Assembly: GCA_002286715.1 (NCBI GenBank)
Contig: NSJX01000045.1
Location: forward strand, 62,001 to 126,000
Source: Dentipellis sp. KUC8613
Lineage: Eukaryota; Basidiomycota; Agaricomycetes; Russulales; Hericiaceae
Length of the DNA stretch: 64,000 nucleotides
Reading direction: 5' to 3'
The position numbers and the translations under genes are program-made. Positions 34,590 to 45,862 of this stretch are shown here, piece after piece. Each line of letters begins with the position of its first letter. Position 1 is the stretch's first letter. The notes under the pieces were generated by a model that saw only the letters and a program-made list of their open reading frames with translations, was not told where the DNA came from and did not search any database.

Positions 34590-35097
34590 GAGGTCATACC
34601 GAATCTTCTTTAAACATATTGATGACATGTGTCCCGGTCCACAGACCGAGATTGACGCTCGCCCACTCTGTCAATTGTGTCTCCATAATTGGCGAGGTAC
34701 GGTCGGAGCTCTTCTCACTGCCTCCCCGGATTTTGGAACTATTCACGAAAACCCCTCCATAGGTCTCTATGCCCAATTGTCTCTTACGGCCTTGTTGCCG
34801 TCCTCTTCGTATCGCACTCTTTTCAATTGTGCACACTCAGTGTTGCTCATGATTGTGCAGTCAGTATTGTGTAGCCATGAAGCGGGGAAGAGAGCTGCCT
34901 CTGGTACGTATATAATCTCGCGATCCAAGCTTCAGGCTCCCTCATTTCCTACCCCGTCCTCCATTCTCCTGTCCACCTAGTCTCTAGCATCGATACCCAG
35001 GCGCTGGTCCGCCATAGACGACAAGTTATATTATCGACGTTTCCCGCATTCTAATTATCCGTTCATCATCCTCTACGTCTACCAGGCACGCTACGTG
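34590..35097 (+). repeat. Duplicated upstream block of A3 (matches 45385-45862)
   Basis: The 500 bp before A3 are similar along their whole length to the 480 bp before A6, including non-coding sequence well above the core promoter. The A gene and its upstream region were therefore duplicated together. Confidence 0.75.
34862..34930 (+). promoter_or_regulatory. A3 core promoter with TATA box
   Basis: CAGTATTGTGTAGCCATGAA is followed by GTACGTATATAAT (34904-34916) and GCGATCCAAGCTTCAGG. The TATA-like box is about 185 bp before the start codon. Confidence 0.65.
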
Positions 35098-36839
35098 ATG
35101 CCTCCTCGCGCTTCGAAGTCGAAACCAGAGTCGAAATCAGCTTACTACGCCGACGCCGATCTGGTAGCACCGTCTATGACGCCATCTTACCCTTATGCTG
35201 ATCGCGAGAGGAGTGTCCATGCTTCGCCTGTGCATGACCATCCAACGTGGGTCCTCCCAATCTGCTATACCGGGATGTGACACTCAACTCCTTGAAGTGC
35301 ACCTGTCAATCCTCCCGTGCGGCACCAGTACAACACGCCTGCGAATTATGCTGCGCCCACACATTCGGCTAGACAACCCCAGTATCCCGCGACGGCTGGT
35401 CCCAGGGACACGACATACCAAAATCAGCACCATACTAGCTCATATACCAGGGGTGTCACGAACCATACGACTGCCACCACGACGACTATCACGAACACTA
35501 CGAATACTACAAGTACTAATCACCATCAAGGACGTCATGCTTCGCGTCAGGTGCAGGAAGCACCCTCTTACCAACCTACTAATATTACCATCTACAATGG
35601 CTCGGAACCCGCTGATTCCTCTGACCATGGTGCTGCGGCTTCATATGAGCGGCAGCATGGCGCCGCTGGAGCTCGACTTGGAGCGCCTGGCATCGATTCA
35701 AACACCGCGTTGACTCAGGCGGCCGCCTCTTCGCGTTATGCTGCACATGCGACGCATTATCCCGGCTATGTTACTCGTACCAACCCCTCGCCGGCTCCCT
35801 CTTCTCTTCAGGTTCACGCGACAGCGAGGACTCCCGCGTCTTCCCATTGTGAGCCGAACTCTGCAGCCCTCATCATACCTTCGTCAACGGCAATCCAGAT
35901 CCGTCCTGAGCTGAACTGTGAATGGACGTTCCCTTCTATGACGGCTAGACAGGCCTCCTACCAACAGCACCCCAACGATCTCGGACCACCGGCAGACTAC
36001 CCATCTTCGGGCACTCATATGCAACCTTCATTGCACTCGCGTGCCATGGGTCCTCCGCCTGCGCCAACTCAGCGTCCAACGGTCGGGCGGCCTCGCTCGC
36101 GTTCTGTTCAACAGGGCTCCATCCCTGCGGCGGGCCATCCTACTGCGCCGTCGCCAAGGTCAAGGAGGATATCTCACGCAGTTCCGCCAACGGCTGCAGG
36201 CCCTCCTTCATATGCTCAAGCTCCACCATCGTCTACTGCAACTCACCTGGTAGGCTCGACCTCGAGCGCGCACGCGGGAGCTTATCCTGCAGACCCGACC
36301 ACCAATGACCTCCAAGGCCTGTCTACCTCTCAGGCGCAGCGGCCGACTGCGGGTTCTTCAAGGACACGCAAAGGAAAAGAGCCGCTTTCGGAGCTTTTTA
36401 CTAGAAAGCCGCTGCAGTTCAAACGCCCGGCTGATAATTCTCGTCCTTCGTCTTTCATTGAGTCTGATGACGAAGGAAAGAATGGGGAGCTGAAGACGGG
36501 GTGGAGATATTCTGCCAGGGACAGTCTGAGTATCAGGACGTCTGTAAAGAGGATGAAGCCTGCGGTAGCTGAGAATGCGACATTGACTGACGCCGAAATC
36601 ATAGCAAAGGGTACGTCTTATACTGAATACGTAGGCGAGAACACACGCTGACCGTCTACTTTCTTTCAGGTGCGGATATGCTTTCTAATCCGGGGAGCAT
36701 TCCGGCAGTAAGAAAATCAGAAAAAGCGTCCAAAGCTACAGCACGACGCTTAGAAAGCCGCCTCCAGACAATGACTAAACTATACACGGACCTCCAGAAG
36801 AATGTGAGTACTAATTGCGGCGCGTTAGAGAGGGCATGA
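35098..36839 (+). CDS. Family A protein A3 (unknown function)
   Basis: 543 aa in three exons: 35098-35246, 35298-36610 and 36670-36839. It begins MPPRASKSKPESKSAYYADA. Exon 2 starts with the conserved APVNPPVRHQYNTPANYAAP, then a Thr/Asn tract, VQIRPELNCEWTFPSMTARQ and RRISHAVPPTAAGP. The core is SSRTRKGKEPLSELFTRKPL, QFKRPADNSRPSSFIESDDE and SIRTSVKRMKPA, a bipartite nuclear-signal-like cluster. Exon 3 is a charged helix (GADMLSNPGSIPAVRKSEKA). All three exons join in frame to one stop, and both introns recur in A2 and A6. It converges on B3, with 76 bp between the stops. Confidence 0.75.
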
Positions 36840-36915
36840 GTCATCGGAGCGTTGTTCAATGCAACGCGATATACAAGTATTCTCACATAGAGGAAGTTTA
36901 CATAAGAAAACCTGC

Positions 36916-37790
36916 TCAACTTCTCTGGCAGCGTTGAGAATGCATCCCGCTATCTCTTCCAGACGTATACCATACTTGTCGCAGCATGTCGTTGCAAAGC
37001 TCCTTCGATTGTACTAGCATGCGTGCCAACGATCGGTTCCGCCTGAGATGTTCGATCAGAAGCGGGTCATTCGGACGTTCTGCGAGCTCCCTCTGAAGTT
37101 CTTCCTCATCCTCTGAGTATATAGGTCAGAGAGCAGGCACATCCAGGCAACTGACGACATACCCATGATAGCTCTCTCAGCTGATTCATCGCGGGCGTTC
37201 GCTTCGTCCAAGACCGCCTGTAAACCGAGTCGTGATGATTGAGGAAATTCAAGGTCAATAGTGTCCATATAACGCGGCTCTGCGTCCTCAGTCTTGATAA
37301 CCATGTCCTTGTTATCTCCCGTGATACCTGGCGGCATCTCCCTGAGATTAAACATCGACGTGTGGTCTCGTCTTTGTGACGAGCGGTCAGCCTGTTCCAT
37401 CACCAACTGCTCAACTGGCATCTTGTAGTCCTGCTGTAGGACACGATTTGACGTATTCCCATGCCCATGGTGAGAATGATGCGTGTTCCAGTGATTCGAA
37501 TGGTAAACTAGTTCGCTAGATTTCCGTTCGGTTGTGTGGTGCATGGGCGCCTTCGGGTCACTGGCATGCGAGGGAAGCCGTGTGTAGTCGGAATATGGCG
37601 ATGAAATTCGCATAGAGGACATTCCCGAGTACAGGTGGGAGGGAAGGTCTAGACGTTGGGTGTACGGTGCCTGCGTGTGCGGAGAAACGTCGACGTGGTC
37701 AGCACGCGGGGATGCAATAGACATCGATTCAGACGACGGGTCGGTGTATGGGGAACGAGACAATCGTCCAGGGATGTTCGGGTAGACCAT
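36916..37790 (-). CDS. Family B protein B3 (unknown function)
   Basis: 274 aa with one 50-bp intron. It starts MVYPNIPGRLSRSPYTDPSS. The second repeat is LYSGMSSMRISSPYSDYTRL; the first is reduced to SESMSIASPRADHVDVSPHT. The central part has a His/Asn-rich stretch (HHSHHGHGNTSN). The SUMO-type site VIKTEDAEP is followed by DLEFPQSSRLGLQAVLDEAN. Exon 2 carries ELAERPNDPLLIEHLRRNR. It is closest to B6, sharing YKMPVEQLVMEQADRSSQ and REMPPGITGDNKD. Confidence 0.75.
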
Positions 37791-37910
37791 GAGGTGCGCA
37801 GCACAATTTAGCCGTCAGCTACCTTTATTTAAATGACTGTGAGCAACGGTACGATCTTCGGACAGCTTGAGAACACGTACCTAAGGAAGGAGGTGTAAAG
37901 GCAGGCGATA

Positions 37911-37980
37911 CTTACCATGATGCGAACCGAGGCTTTAAACACGTCCTGAATCGTTGCTATTGTGCCATATAGAGAACAAT
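37911..37980 (-). promoter_or_regulatory. B3 core promoter and leader
   Basis: On the minus strand: TTGTTCTCTATATGGCACAA, then GTTTAAAGC, then CATCATG followed by the donor GTAAGTATC. Confidence 0.6.
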
Positions 37981-38046
37981 ACTCGTCTAAGATGAGCCAT
38001 ACTAGGCTTCATTCATCCGTTGCAGTGGATCTTCGGAATGCCTAAA

Positions 38047-38215
38047 GTGAACGAGAACAAAGGGAGCTCGAGTAAGGAAAGCGTCATGGCCCGATAGGTG
38101 CCTGTTCGGAGATATCAGTATTATTCCTTATCGACGAATTCGCGAACACTTTTCAAGGGAATACATAGGAAGAACTACCGTGAATCTGTAAGTTACAGGT
38201 CTTGAGCTGCACACT
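38047..38215 (-). repeat. Upstream repeat of B3 (matches 40262-40410)
   Basis: Shared non-coding sequence includes GAACGAGAACAA, GATAGG.GCCTGTT and ATATCAG, and a later GAAGAACTACC..GAATCTGTA stretch. A short version is also at 42841-42890 above B5. It marks the repeating unit of the array. Confidence 0.6.
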
Positions 38216-38284
38216 GCAGCACAGGATTGCCTCCGCTAGCGCTATGACCGGGCCGGTCGGTTAAGAAACATACGTCCTTACGTG

Positions 38285-39113
38285 CTGCTTGCTCCTTTAC
38301 AGATTTTACCATCTGCTCCCCAGGCGTCGCTCAGTTACTGGCAGGCCTTGCTCCCGTTCTGCCACCAAGGATTTGTTCCTGGCACGGGTCGTCCGACTAC
38401 ATCATCTCCGTGGCCGAGACTATTATCTCTTGCAGCTCCGCAAACGACTGCTGGCCTCGCTTTGTACGTACCCATTGGATCCACCGTCATTCGTCGCTAC
38501 TCAGCAGGAGGCTTCGACGCCGACTGCGTACTCGAGAGCCGAACCCGTGAACCCGACGACCAGTAACTTTGCAGGTCCAATAGCCACCTTCGGGTTCTTC
38601 AATGTCGCGCAAGGAATAGGGACCGCTCACGGAGCTCTACACCAGAGAGCCGTTGCAGTTCAAATGACCGGCAGCTGATGATTCTCAATCCTTCATCTTT
38701 CACCGAGTCTAGTGAAGAGAACGGGAAGCTCAAGAAGGGGCGGAGGTCTTCTGCGCGGGACAATCTGAGCATCAGCAGTTCTGCGAATGGGCTGAAGTCT
38801 GCCGTCTCTATGATAGAGAATGCCACATTGACGGATACTGAAAGGTGAGGTCTCAGACTTCAAATTAATAGTATGGATGATGTATCATTAGTTTCAGGTC
38901 CTAGGTGGGGATATTCTTGCTGGTCCATGCGACAAAATCAGGCTGAATAGTCGCATTGAAGCCCTCACACGCAGAGGACAAATCGCTGAAGACGAGCTTG
39001 GTGTACTTTCGAGCGCATATGCTCAAGCGCGGAGGCAAGTGCGTAGCGTCAGAGGCGACGCGAGCAGTAGATATAATGCGCATTCAATCCACCGGTCTTT
39101 AACTGCGGACTAA
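38285..39113 (+). pseudogene. Family A remnant A4
   Basis: The sequence corresponds to the second half of exon 2 and to exon 3 of family A. The core (GPLTELYTREPLQFK) has stops and frame changes. The last exon is still open: GGDILAGPCDKIRLNSRIEA, then LTRRGQIAEDELGVLSSAYA. The promoter, exon 1 and the first half of exon 2 are missing. It points at B4 in the usual convergent arrangement. Confidence 0.75.
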
Positions 39114-39139
39114 TCTGAATGCATGGGTATGCACATGTC

Positions 39140-40016
39140 TCAATGTCCTCGGCGACGTGCTCTTTTCTCTTTGTCTTTCTCTCTCCACTGCCATTCCTGT
39201 GTCAACACGTCGCGAATGACCGCTCTACCATGCTCGATCCGATCCAGTGAGACCTGATGCTCCTCTAAGCATTTGAGTAACGCTGGATCGTTCGGACGCT
39301 CAGCCAGCATTGTTTGAAGAAGAGCCCCGTGCCCTGTAAACGTGTGTCACATGAAGTGTTTCTTCTGGTGAAAACAACGCACTAGTTATGCACTCATCCC
39401 CCTCTTGATCACGGGCCCGTTTTTCGTCCAAAACGGCCTGCAACCCTATTCGAGAAGATTCAGGAAAATGGAAGTCAAACCAGTCGATCTCCTCAGGCTC
39501 TGTTTCTTCGCTCTTAACGAAGGCGAGGCTGCTTGCTGTAGTCTTGCCTTGCAATATATTACCTACCGCAGAGGCTGGCTGATGAGTGCCCTTCCGCGAC
39601 GATCGGCCGGTGGCCTCTGCTTTCGTCGCTTTCGTCGTGAGCTCGCGATACTGATAATATGTATTCCGGGCCGGTATGGGAATATACTCGTTGTATGGTT
39701 TATGAGTGTCCATGTGGCTCGACGGATGGTATGTTCCGCTAGCTTTTTGGTCGATCGGAGCGTCTACGAACGGAGTCATTGCAACAGGAGAAAGGCTGGC
39801 GTGGGTTTGAAATGGCGATGACACACGCATTGAGGACATCCCGTTATAAAGGTCCGGAGGAAGGCTCATGCGGGGGCTTTCCGCACAAGTTGCGAGGTAT
39901 GGCGTCTGTGGGTACGGGGAAGCGTTTGCGCGGCCAGCACGCGGTGAGATATGCACTGATGACATGTCGGTGTATAGGTAGTGGGGGAGTCCTCCGGAAG
40001 AGTTTGGATAAGCCAT
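39140..40016 (-). CDS. Family B protein B4 (unknown function)
   Basis: 275 aa with a 49-bp intron. It starts MAYPNSSGGLPHYLYTDMSS. Repeats: LYTDMSSVHISPRAGRANAS and LYNGMSSMRVSSPFQTHASL. The site VKSEETEPEEIDWFDFHFPE is followed by SSRIGLQAVLDEKRARDQ. Exon 2 reads AERPNDPALLKCLEEHQVSL and ends with EWQWREKDKEKRARRRGH, a very basic tail shared with B5. It is closest to B5 over its whole length. Confidence 0.75.
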
Positions 40017-40123
40017 GACGTGCACGGCACAAGGTGGCCTTCAAGCTGCCGTGACTGTGAGCGTAGCACAACGATTGCGCAGCCTGAAGAACGTACCCGA
40101 AGAAAAAATGGAAAAGGGCGATG

Positions 40124-40192
40124 CTTACCGCGTTGCGAAGTGAAAGTTTAAAACTGCCTTGAAGCGCATCTATTGTTCCATACAGAGAACAA
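40124..40192 (-). promoter_or_regulatory. B4 core promoter and leader
   Basis: On the minus strand: TTGTTCTCTGTATGGAACAA, then GTTTTAAAC, then the donor GTAAGCATC. The ATG before the donor has become ACG (CAACGCG|GTAAGC), which argues that this ATG is not essential. Confidence 0.55.
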
Positions 40193-40261
40193 GACGCGTA
40201 CAAGGCGAGCCATACTGAGCCTTGTCGTGACACAGCGGAACTTCTGAGGAACGCTGAAACC

Positions 40262-40410
40262 TGAATGAGAACAAGGGGACCTCGAGTAGGAAATCGTCAT
40301 GATAGGCACCTGTTACTTAGAAATATCAGATGGATTCACGGGCACTTTTTCGGATAATGCATGGAAGGAACTACCATAATTCTGATCTGTATAGTTACAG
40401 ATCTTAAGCT
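40262..40410 (-). repeat. Upstream repeat of B4 (matches 38047-38215)
   Basis: This is the second copy of the array spacer repeat, including GATAGGCACCTGTTAC and GGAAGGAACTACCAT. Confidence 0.6.
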
Positions 40411-40789
40411 GCCCGAAGAGATTGCAATCATAAGGGTAGTGGGTGGTAAAGTTAACGTTGAGCTTGATCGAGGCAGTCTCCCATGTAGCAGACTCGGACC
40501 GTCCCGGCCCGGGACTTGCGGAGGCTCAACTGGCGTGCTGGACCTTTTCTGCATATAAATCTAAACTGCCAGCACCCCAACTGTTGCATTGAATACAGCC
40601 ATCCAATACCAGCCTCTCTAGCTCTCACATAACGACGAGTTACAACAGTCCTGCCCGCAACAAGAGGATGCTCTCCGTTTCGCCATGCCAACGGCCCCGT
40701 AGGTCGGGAAAAATATCGAAGTTTATATGGTTCGGTTAACATTGTATCGCAGTATCACAGATGTCATATGTCTGTTTCCTTCCCTCTTA

Positions 40790-41475
40790 TCCATGCTCAC
40801 TTCAAGCTCTCAGTGACCGCCGCTCAGGGTGGTATCTTCGTCTCATGGCCAGAGCTCTGCCACCCAATTTCGTGCTGGCAGCCTCCTACTCATCGCTCAG
40901 TCGCTGGGAGGCCTTGCTCACGTCCCGTCCAACATGCATTTATTCCTGCCTCGAGTCATCCGACTACATCATCTGAATGTCCGTGGTCGAGAACATATAT
41001 CTTATGTAGCTCTGCAAACGATCGCGAGCCCCGCTTCGTACCACTGTCATCCATCGCGACTCACCAGGTGGGTTCGACCTCGACTGTGCACTCGAGAGCC
41101 AATCCTGTGGACCCAACAAACATTCACTGTCGAATGTCGTCTACCTCATGAGTGGACTTGCTACCTACAGGTTCATCAACGCCGCGCCAGGGATAGGAAA
41201 CGCACGCGGAGCTCGAACGCCCAGATGACGATTTTCGGCCCTCTTTCATCGAGTCCGATGACGAAAGGTGAAAATATTCTGTCCAGGAAAACTTGAATAT
41301 TGAAACACCTGCGAAGAGGATGAAGTCCATCGTCGTTGCGATAGAGAATGCCAAACTGACAGATGTCGGAATCGTAGAATCGTAGCGAGAGGTAAGGTCT
41401 CCCACTTGAAATTCGCTGTGCGGGACGAGCATTGACTTCCGGATCTCAGGCGCAGATATGACAATTGCTTAGAGC
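40790..41475 (+). pseudogene. Family A remnant A5
   Basis: It aligns with A3 from the middle of exon 2, for example ACTCACCAGGTGGGTTCGAC near 41060, through the core and into exon 3 (GADMTIA, then a stop). Stops and frame changes are frequent. No promoter and no N-terminal part is present. It is the most decayed of the remnants that still have exon 3 sequence. Confidence 0.7.
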
Positions 41476-41718
41476 AGGCAACATTTGAGAGATGAAGCGT
41501 CGCATGGACGATTTACGCCGCGAAGCGCGAGGTGACACGGTGCCAACAATGAGCTGATTGCATTATCAGGTTTATATATATGCTAGGGCCTGCTAGTGTC
41601 TCAGTAAGTGTAAGTGCAAAGCATAAGAGGCGACAAGAGTTGCTACAGTGTCATGTATCTATCCAAATATTCTCCTAATCCACAGCTTCCGGGTATTTAT
41701 AGTATAAGTACAAACTTC

Positions 41719-42591
41719 TCAACGTCCCTGGCGGTGCGCTTTCTTCGCTCTCTCTTTCTCTCTCCACTGCCATTCATTTATCATCGCTTCGCGATTGAAA
41801 TCCCTGAAATATTGGAGCTCACGACTTGAGATCTGGTCTTGTTCTCGCCATTTGAGTAACGTTGGATCATTCGGACGCTTCTCAAGATATTTCTCAAGAG
41901 CGAGCGCATACTCTGAAAACATGCGTTACATCAAAAAATGAGACTTGTTCATTTGAATACACGCACCAGCTGCTTTCTTGTCATCTTCATCGTCACGGGC
42001 TTTCTTTTCGTCCAGAACTGCCTGCAGACCTCTCCGCGAAGATTCCGGAAAATTAATATCGAACCAGTCCATCTCGTCCGCTTCAATGTCCTCGGTCTTG
42101 ACACAGCCGATTTCTGTAGTGATAACTCGCGGCATATTTCCTATGACGGAGACTGGCTGACGTATGTCCTTCTGGGACGGACGGCTGGCGTCTTTCAGAG
42201 CTTTCATCATCGGCTCGCGATCCTGGCGTTGTGCAGCCTGACCCGACGTGGACTGATACTCATAGTACGGACTGTGCATGTCCATGTGGCCAGAGGGATA
42301 GTACTGTCCGTCAAATGTTTGCCCGACCGGAGGTTGTTCGAGCGTAGTCCGTCCGTCAAGAGGAAGGTTTGCTTGGCTCGGAAACGGCGACGAGACGTGC
42401 ATGGAAGACATCCCGTTATAAAGATCCGGAGGAAGGCTCATGCAGGGATTTTCCGCAGAACTTACGAGGTAAGGCATCTGCAGGTATGGAGAGGCATTCG
42501 CGCGGCCGGCGCGCGGTGAGGAGATATGCATTGATGACATGTCGGTGTAAAGGCCGTTGGGGAGTCCTCCGGGGGAGTTTGGATAAGCCAT
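41719..42591 (-). CDS. Family B protein B5 (unknown function)
   Basis: 272 aa with a 54-bp intron. It starts MAYPNSPGGLPNGLYTDMSS. The two repeats are LYTDMSSMHISSPRAGRANA and LYNGMSSMHVSSPFPSQANL, the clearest pair in the family. The site VKTEDIEADEMDWFDINFPE runs into SSRRGLQAVLDEKKARDDE. Exon 2 reads LEKRPNDPTLLKWREQDQI and ends in the basic EWQWREKERAKKAHRQGR. Confidence 0.75.
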
Positions 42592-42702
42592 GACGTGCTG
42601 AGCACAAGGTGGCTTTCAAGCTGCCGCGACTGTGAGCGTAGTACAACAATTGATCAGCCTGAGGAACATACATACCTGAGGGAGAAATGGAAAGGACGTC
42701 AC

Positions 42703-42770
42703 TTACCATGACGCGAAGTGAAGCTTTAAGCTTATTCTGAAGGGCCTCCATTGTTCTGTATAGAGAACAA
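42703..42770 (-). promoter_or_regulatory. B5 core promoter and leader
   Basis: On the minus strand: TTGTTCTCTATACAGAACAA, then GCTTAAAGC, then CGTCATG followed by GTAAGTGACG. Confidence 0.55.
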
Positions 42771-43064
42771 GATGTATACAAGACGAGCCATACTGGGCCT
42801 CGTCGTGACGCAGCGGAACTTCTGTGGAACATCGAAATCTGAACGAGAACAAGGGAAGTGGAAGATTATGATGATAGGCGCCTGTTTGAAAACCCGCTAG
42901 ATTACCACCCCCGGTGGCGACTGACCTAATAAGCGTTGATTTCCAGATTTGTTGAAGCACTTGTAGGGGGCCGCGTTTCAGAAAGCCACGAGTATTCAGA
43001 GCTTGGGTCAATGCTACACGGTACACAACATCTTAAGATAACTGATCGCATACGAACGTCCACC

Positions 43065-43936
43065 TTAACTGCTCTGAGAAGCCCTCTCTTCATCTCTCCT
43101 GGATAGGTACAATTCAGCCTCCTCGAACTTGTTGTGAAGGTTCATCAATAGTTCATGTACGTGTAACCACTCCCGGTGCCGCCTGAAACGATCGATCAAC
43201 AGTGGGTCTTTCGGATGTTTTGCGAGCTGCCTTCGAAGCATTGCCTCGGTCTCTGTGTGCATAAGTCAGAAGGCAGGCACGTCCAGACCGCTGATGACAT
43301 ACCCGGTGCGGCACTCACAGCGTCTTTCTTTTCGTCCAAAATAGCCTTCAAATGGAGTCTTACAGATGGAGGATATTCACGGTTGAAGGCATCCATGTCA
43401 TCCCACTCCGAGTCCGAGTCCGCATCTTCAGCCCCAATCTGAATGTCCTTGTTGTCTCCCGTGATGTCTGGTTGCATCTCCCTGAGACCAAACATCGACA
43501 TATGGTCTCCTTGTGACGAGCGGTCAGCCCGCTCCATCACCGACTGCTCAACTGGCATCTTGTAGTCCCGCTGTAGGGCACGGCTTGATGTATTCACGTG
43601 CCCATGTTGGGAACGACGCATGTCCGTGTGGTTCGAAGGGTAGACTAGTTCACCGGTGCTCCGGTCGACGGTGTGGTGGATGGGCATCCTCAGGTCGTGC
43701 GGGGAAAGGCAAGTGTCGTTATAAGGTGATAGGTTCTGCGTGGAGGGCATCCCGGAGTACAGGTCGGAAGGAAGTCTACGACTTCCAATGGGGTCTGCAA
43801 GCTGGGTGTACGGTGCCTGCGTGTGCGGAGAAGTGTCGACATGGCCAGCACGCGGTGATGCAATAGACATCGATTTAGCAGACGTGTCGGTGTATGGGGA
43901 ACGAGGCAATCGTCCGGGGATGTTTGGGTAGGCCAT
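43065..43936 (-). CDS. Family B protein B6 (unknown function)
   Basis: 273 aa with a 50-bp intron. It starts MAYPNIPGRLPRSPYTDTSA. The second repeat is LYSGMPSTQNLSPYNDTCLS. The SUMO-type lysine is lost here (IQIGAEDADSDSEW), the only such case in the family. Exon 2 reads LAKHPKDPLLIDRFRRHREW and then a charged helix (LHNKFEEAELYLSRRDEER). No family A sequence is recognisable between B5 and B6, so this B gene has no convergent partner. Confidence 0.75.
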
Positions 43937-44040
43937 GATGTGCGCAGCACAGAAATGCCGTCAGCTACCACAACCGTGAGCAACAAAAAGATCTTCAGAC
44001 AGCTTAAGGACACATACCTCAGGAGGGTGGAAAGATAGTA

Positions 44041-44110
44041 CCAACCATGATGCGGAATGGGACTTTATATCCATCCTCGGATATTGCTGTTATGCCGAAC
44101 AGAGAACAAT
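44041..44110 (-). promoter_or_regulatory. B6 core promoter and leader
   Basis: On the minus strand: TTGTTCTCTGTTCGGCATAA, then GATATAAAG, a true TATA box here, then CATCATG followed by GTTGGTAC. Confidence 0.55.
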
Positions 44111-45384
44111 GTGCACAGAAGAACAAGGTTAGCTTGAACTATATCGGGCTCACCGTACCTCGACAAGGTATTCCCGCTACCCCTGTGGTAGTGGGTCTTA
44201 CCGGTCGTTTCTGTGACCACTTTTTGGCGGTAGATTTCAAGATCTGGTGGTGGCTGTGCACGAAATCCTAATTCGTCCATGGCTGCGCAGATTGTGTCAT
44301 CGTACGCGCGGCCCCCTCCACGGCCTCTCGTCTCTCGGTCGCTCATCATACTCATGACTGCCTCAATCTCTGGCTGTCGAACGTTCTCGAAGTACTAGTG
44401 TCCCCACAGCTTATACCATACAAGTTCCCTGCTTCGTCTAATTCTTATGGGGTGTGTGATAACGGTAGATAATGTAACCAAATGGCTATCGTCCCTTCAC
44501 GCTTGCGTGAACATCTACAATGCATGTGACCACGCTGGGAGTCAAATCGCCCACCGATACATACATTTACCTGCTGCACGGTCAACAAATGCGTTGCCAT
44601 CAACCATAGGGTAGCGGGGGTTTGCCACCTGAGTTCAGGTGGCCTTGGGGGCTTATCAATGGAGTATCCAGACATGACGAGAACAAGGTGAACCCGACTC
44701 GGAAACCTCGAGACGCCTACGGAGATTTTTAGCCGACAGAGCGTACAGAAATGAGAAGAGAGAACGCCAACACTTTTCCGAGGTTATAGCCAGAGGTTCT
44801 GTGCTCGAGTATACCCCAGTTGGTAGCTGAAGTAAACTCGAAGAAATTGTGAGGACTCGGGGCAGATCCTGTCATGACCGTGCCGCGCGAAGGGCCCACC
44901 GCCGTCGCCGCCGCCCTGGCCGTCACGGTAGCAGCCGCGGGCCGTCGCACGCCTCCTTCCTTGTAACACGCAGTAACTAAACTCTCATCTGCCCATACGA
45001 GATCTATTGCGTACAGTCGGTATGCAGAAATCTAGGGGGCCCGAACTTTACCATATATATGAAGGCATATCAACAAGGTCCACTCCCCAGCAGATCTAGA
45101 CGTGGCAGAATCAGATGAGAGCCTGAGCTCACGAACGTATGAGCTGTCGACGCCCTCCTCGTCTACAAGCACCTCGCTGGCTCATTCAACGCCTACCGTG
45201 CCTTAGCGACATCACCTTCACATATCTCCAATATCGGTATGCATTGTCGCAGTCCACGAGCGATCCTAGTAGAGTCCTAGCCGCTGCGTTCAGAACTGAG
45301 ATTCGCAATAGCTGTATGAAATTGTAGGTCGTCTCTTTCCCGCTCGAAGAATCGCGAGTCTAATTTTCTTGAGAAGCTTGTCCC
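44111..45384. other. Intergenic spacer between B6 and the A6 upstream block
   Basis: No family A or B sequence and no recognised gene. A TATA-like ACCATATATATGAAGG lies near 45050 with a short Ser/Thr-rich frame after it (ESDESLSSRTYELSTPSSST), too short to call. Confidence 0.4.
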
Positions 45385-45862
45385 GAGGCCAGATCGGAAG
45401 GATCAAAACGTCTGAACGACATGCGTCGCGTCCCGGTGCACAGATCCAGTTTGATGTCGCCCGTTCTGTTAATTGTGTCTCCAAGATGGCCGAGGTACGC
45501 TCGAAGTCTTCTGTCATCGCCTTCCCGAGCGTCATTTTCACAAAAGGCCCTCCCTAGGTCTGTCCGCCCAATTATCTCCTTCGACTTCGTTGTCGTCTTC
45601 TCGCATTCGACGTACTCACAATTGCGTGCAATCAGTATTGTGTAGCCATGAAGCGGGGAGAGAGCCCACCTCTGGTACGTATATAATGTCGCGATCCAAG
45701 CTTCAGGCTCTCTCATCCCATTCTCCTGTCTCCCTAGTCTCTAGTATCGATACCCAGGCGCTGGTCCGCCATAGACGACAAGCTATACTATCTACGATCC
45801 CCACATTCTAATTACTCTTTTATTATCTTCTACATTTGCCACGATCGACGCCACGCCACGCG
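45385..45862 (+). repeat. Duplicated upstream block of A6 (matches 34590-35097)
   Basis: Similarity with the A3 upstream block runs from about the CCCGGTGCACAGA segment to the start codon, with short indels. Confidence 0.75.
45633..45700 (+). promoter_or_regulatory. A6 core promoter with TATA box
   Basis: CAGTATTGTGTAGCCATGAA, then GTACGTATATAAT (45675-45687), then GCGATCCAAGCTTCAGG, about 175 bp before the start codon. Confidence 0.65.

Noticed and set aside
42840..43060. A hidden family A remnant between B5 and B6
   Set aside because: A short GCGTTGATTTCCAG-like match to the A exon 3 acceptor region is too small to distinguish from chance.
43065..43262. Family B as pheromone precursors or secreted effectors
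   Set aside because: No CaaX end is present, and the MAYPN frame has no signal peptide. Only an overlapping frame in two members has a hydrophobic start.
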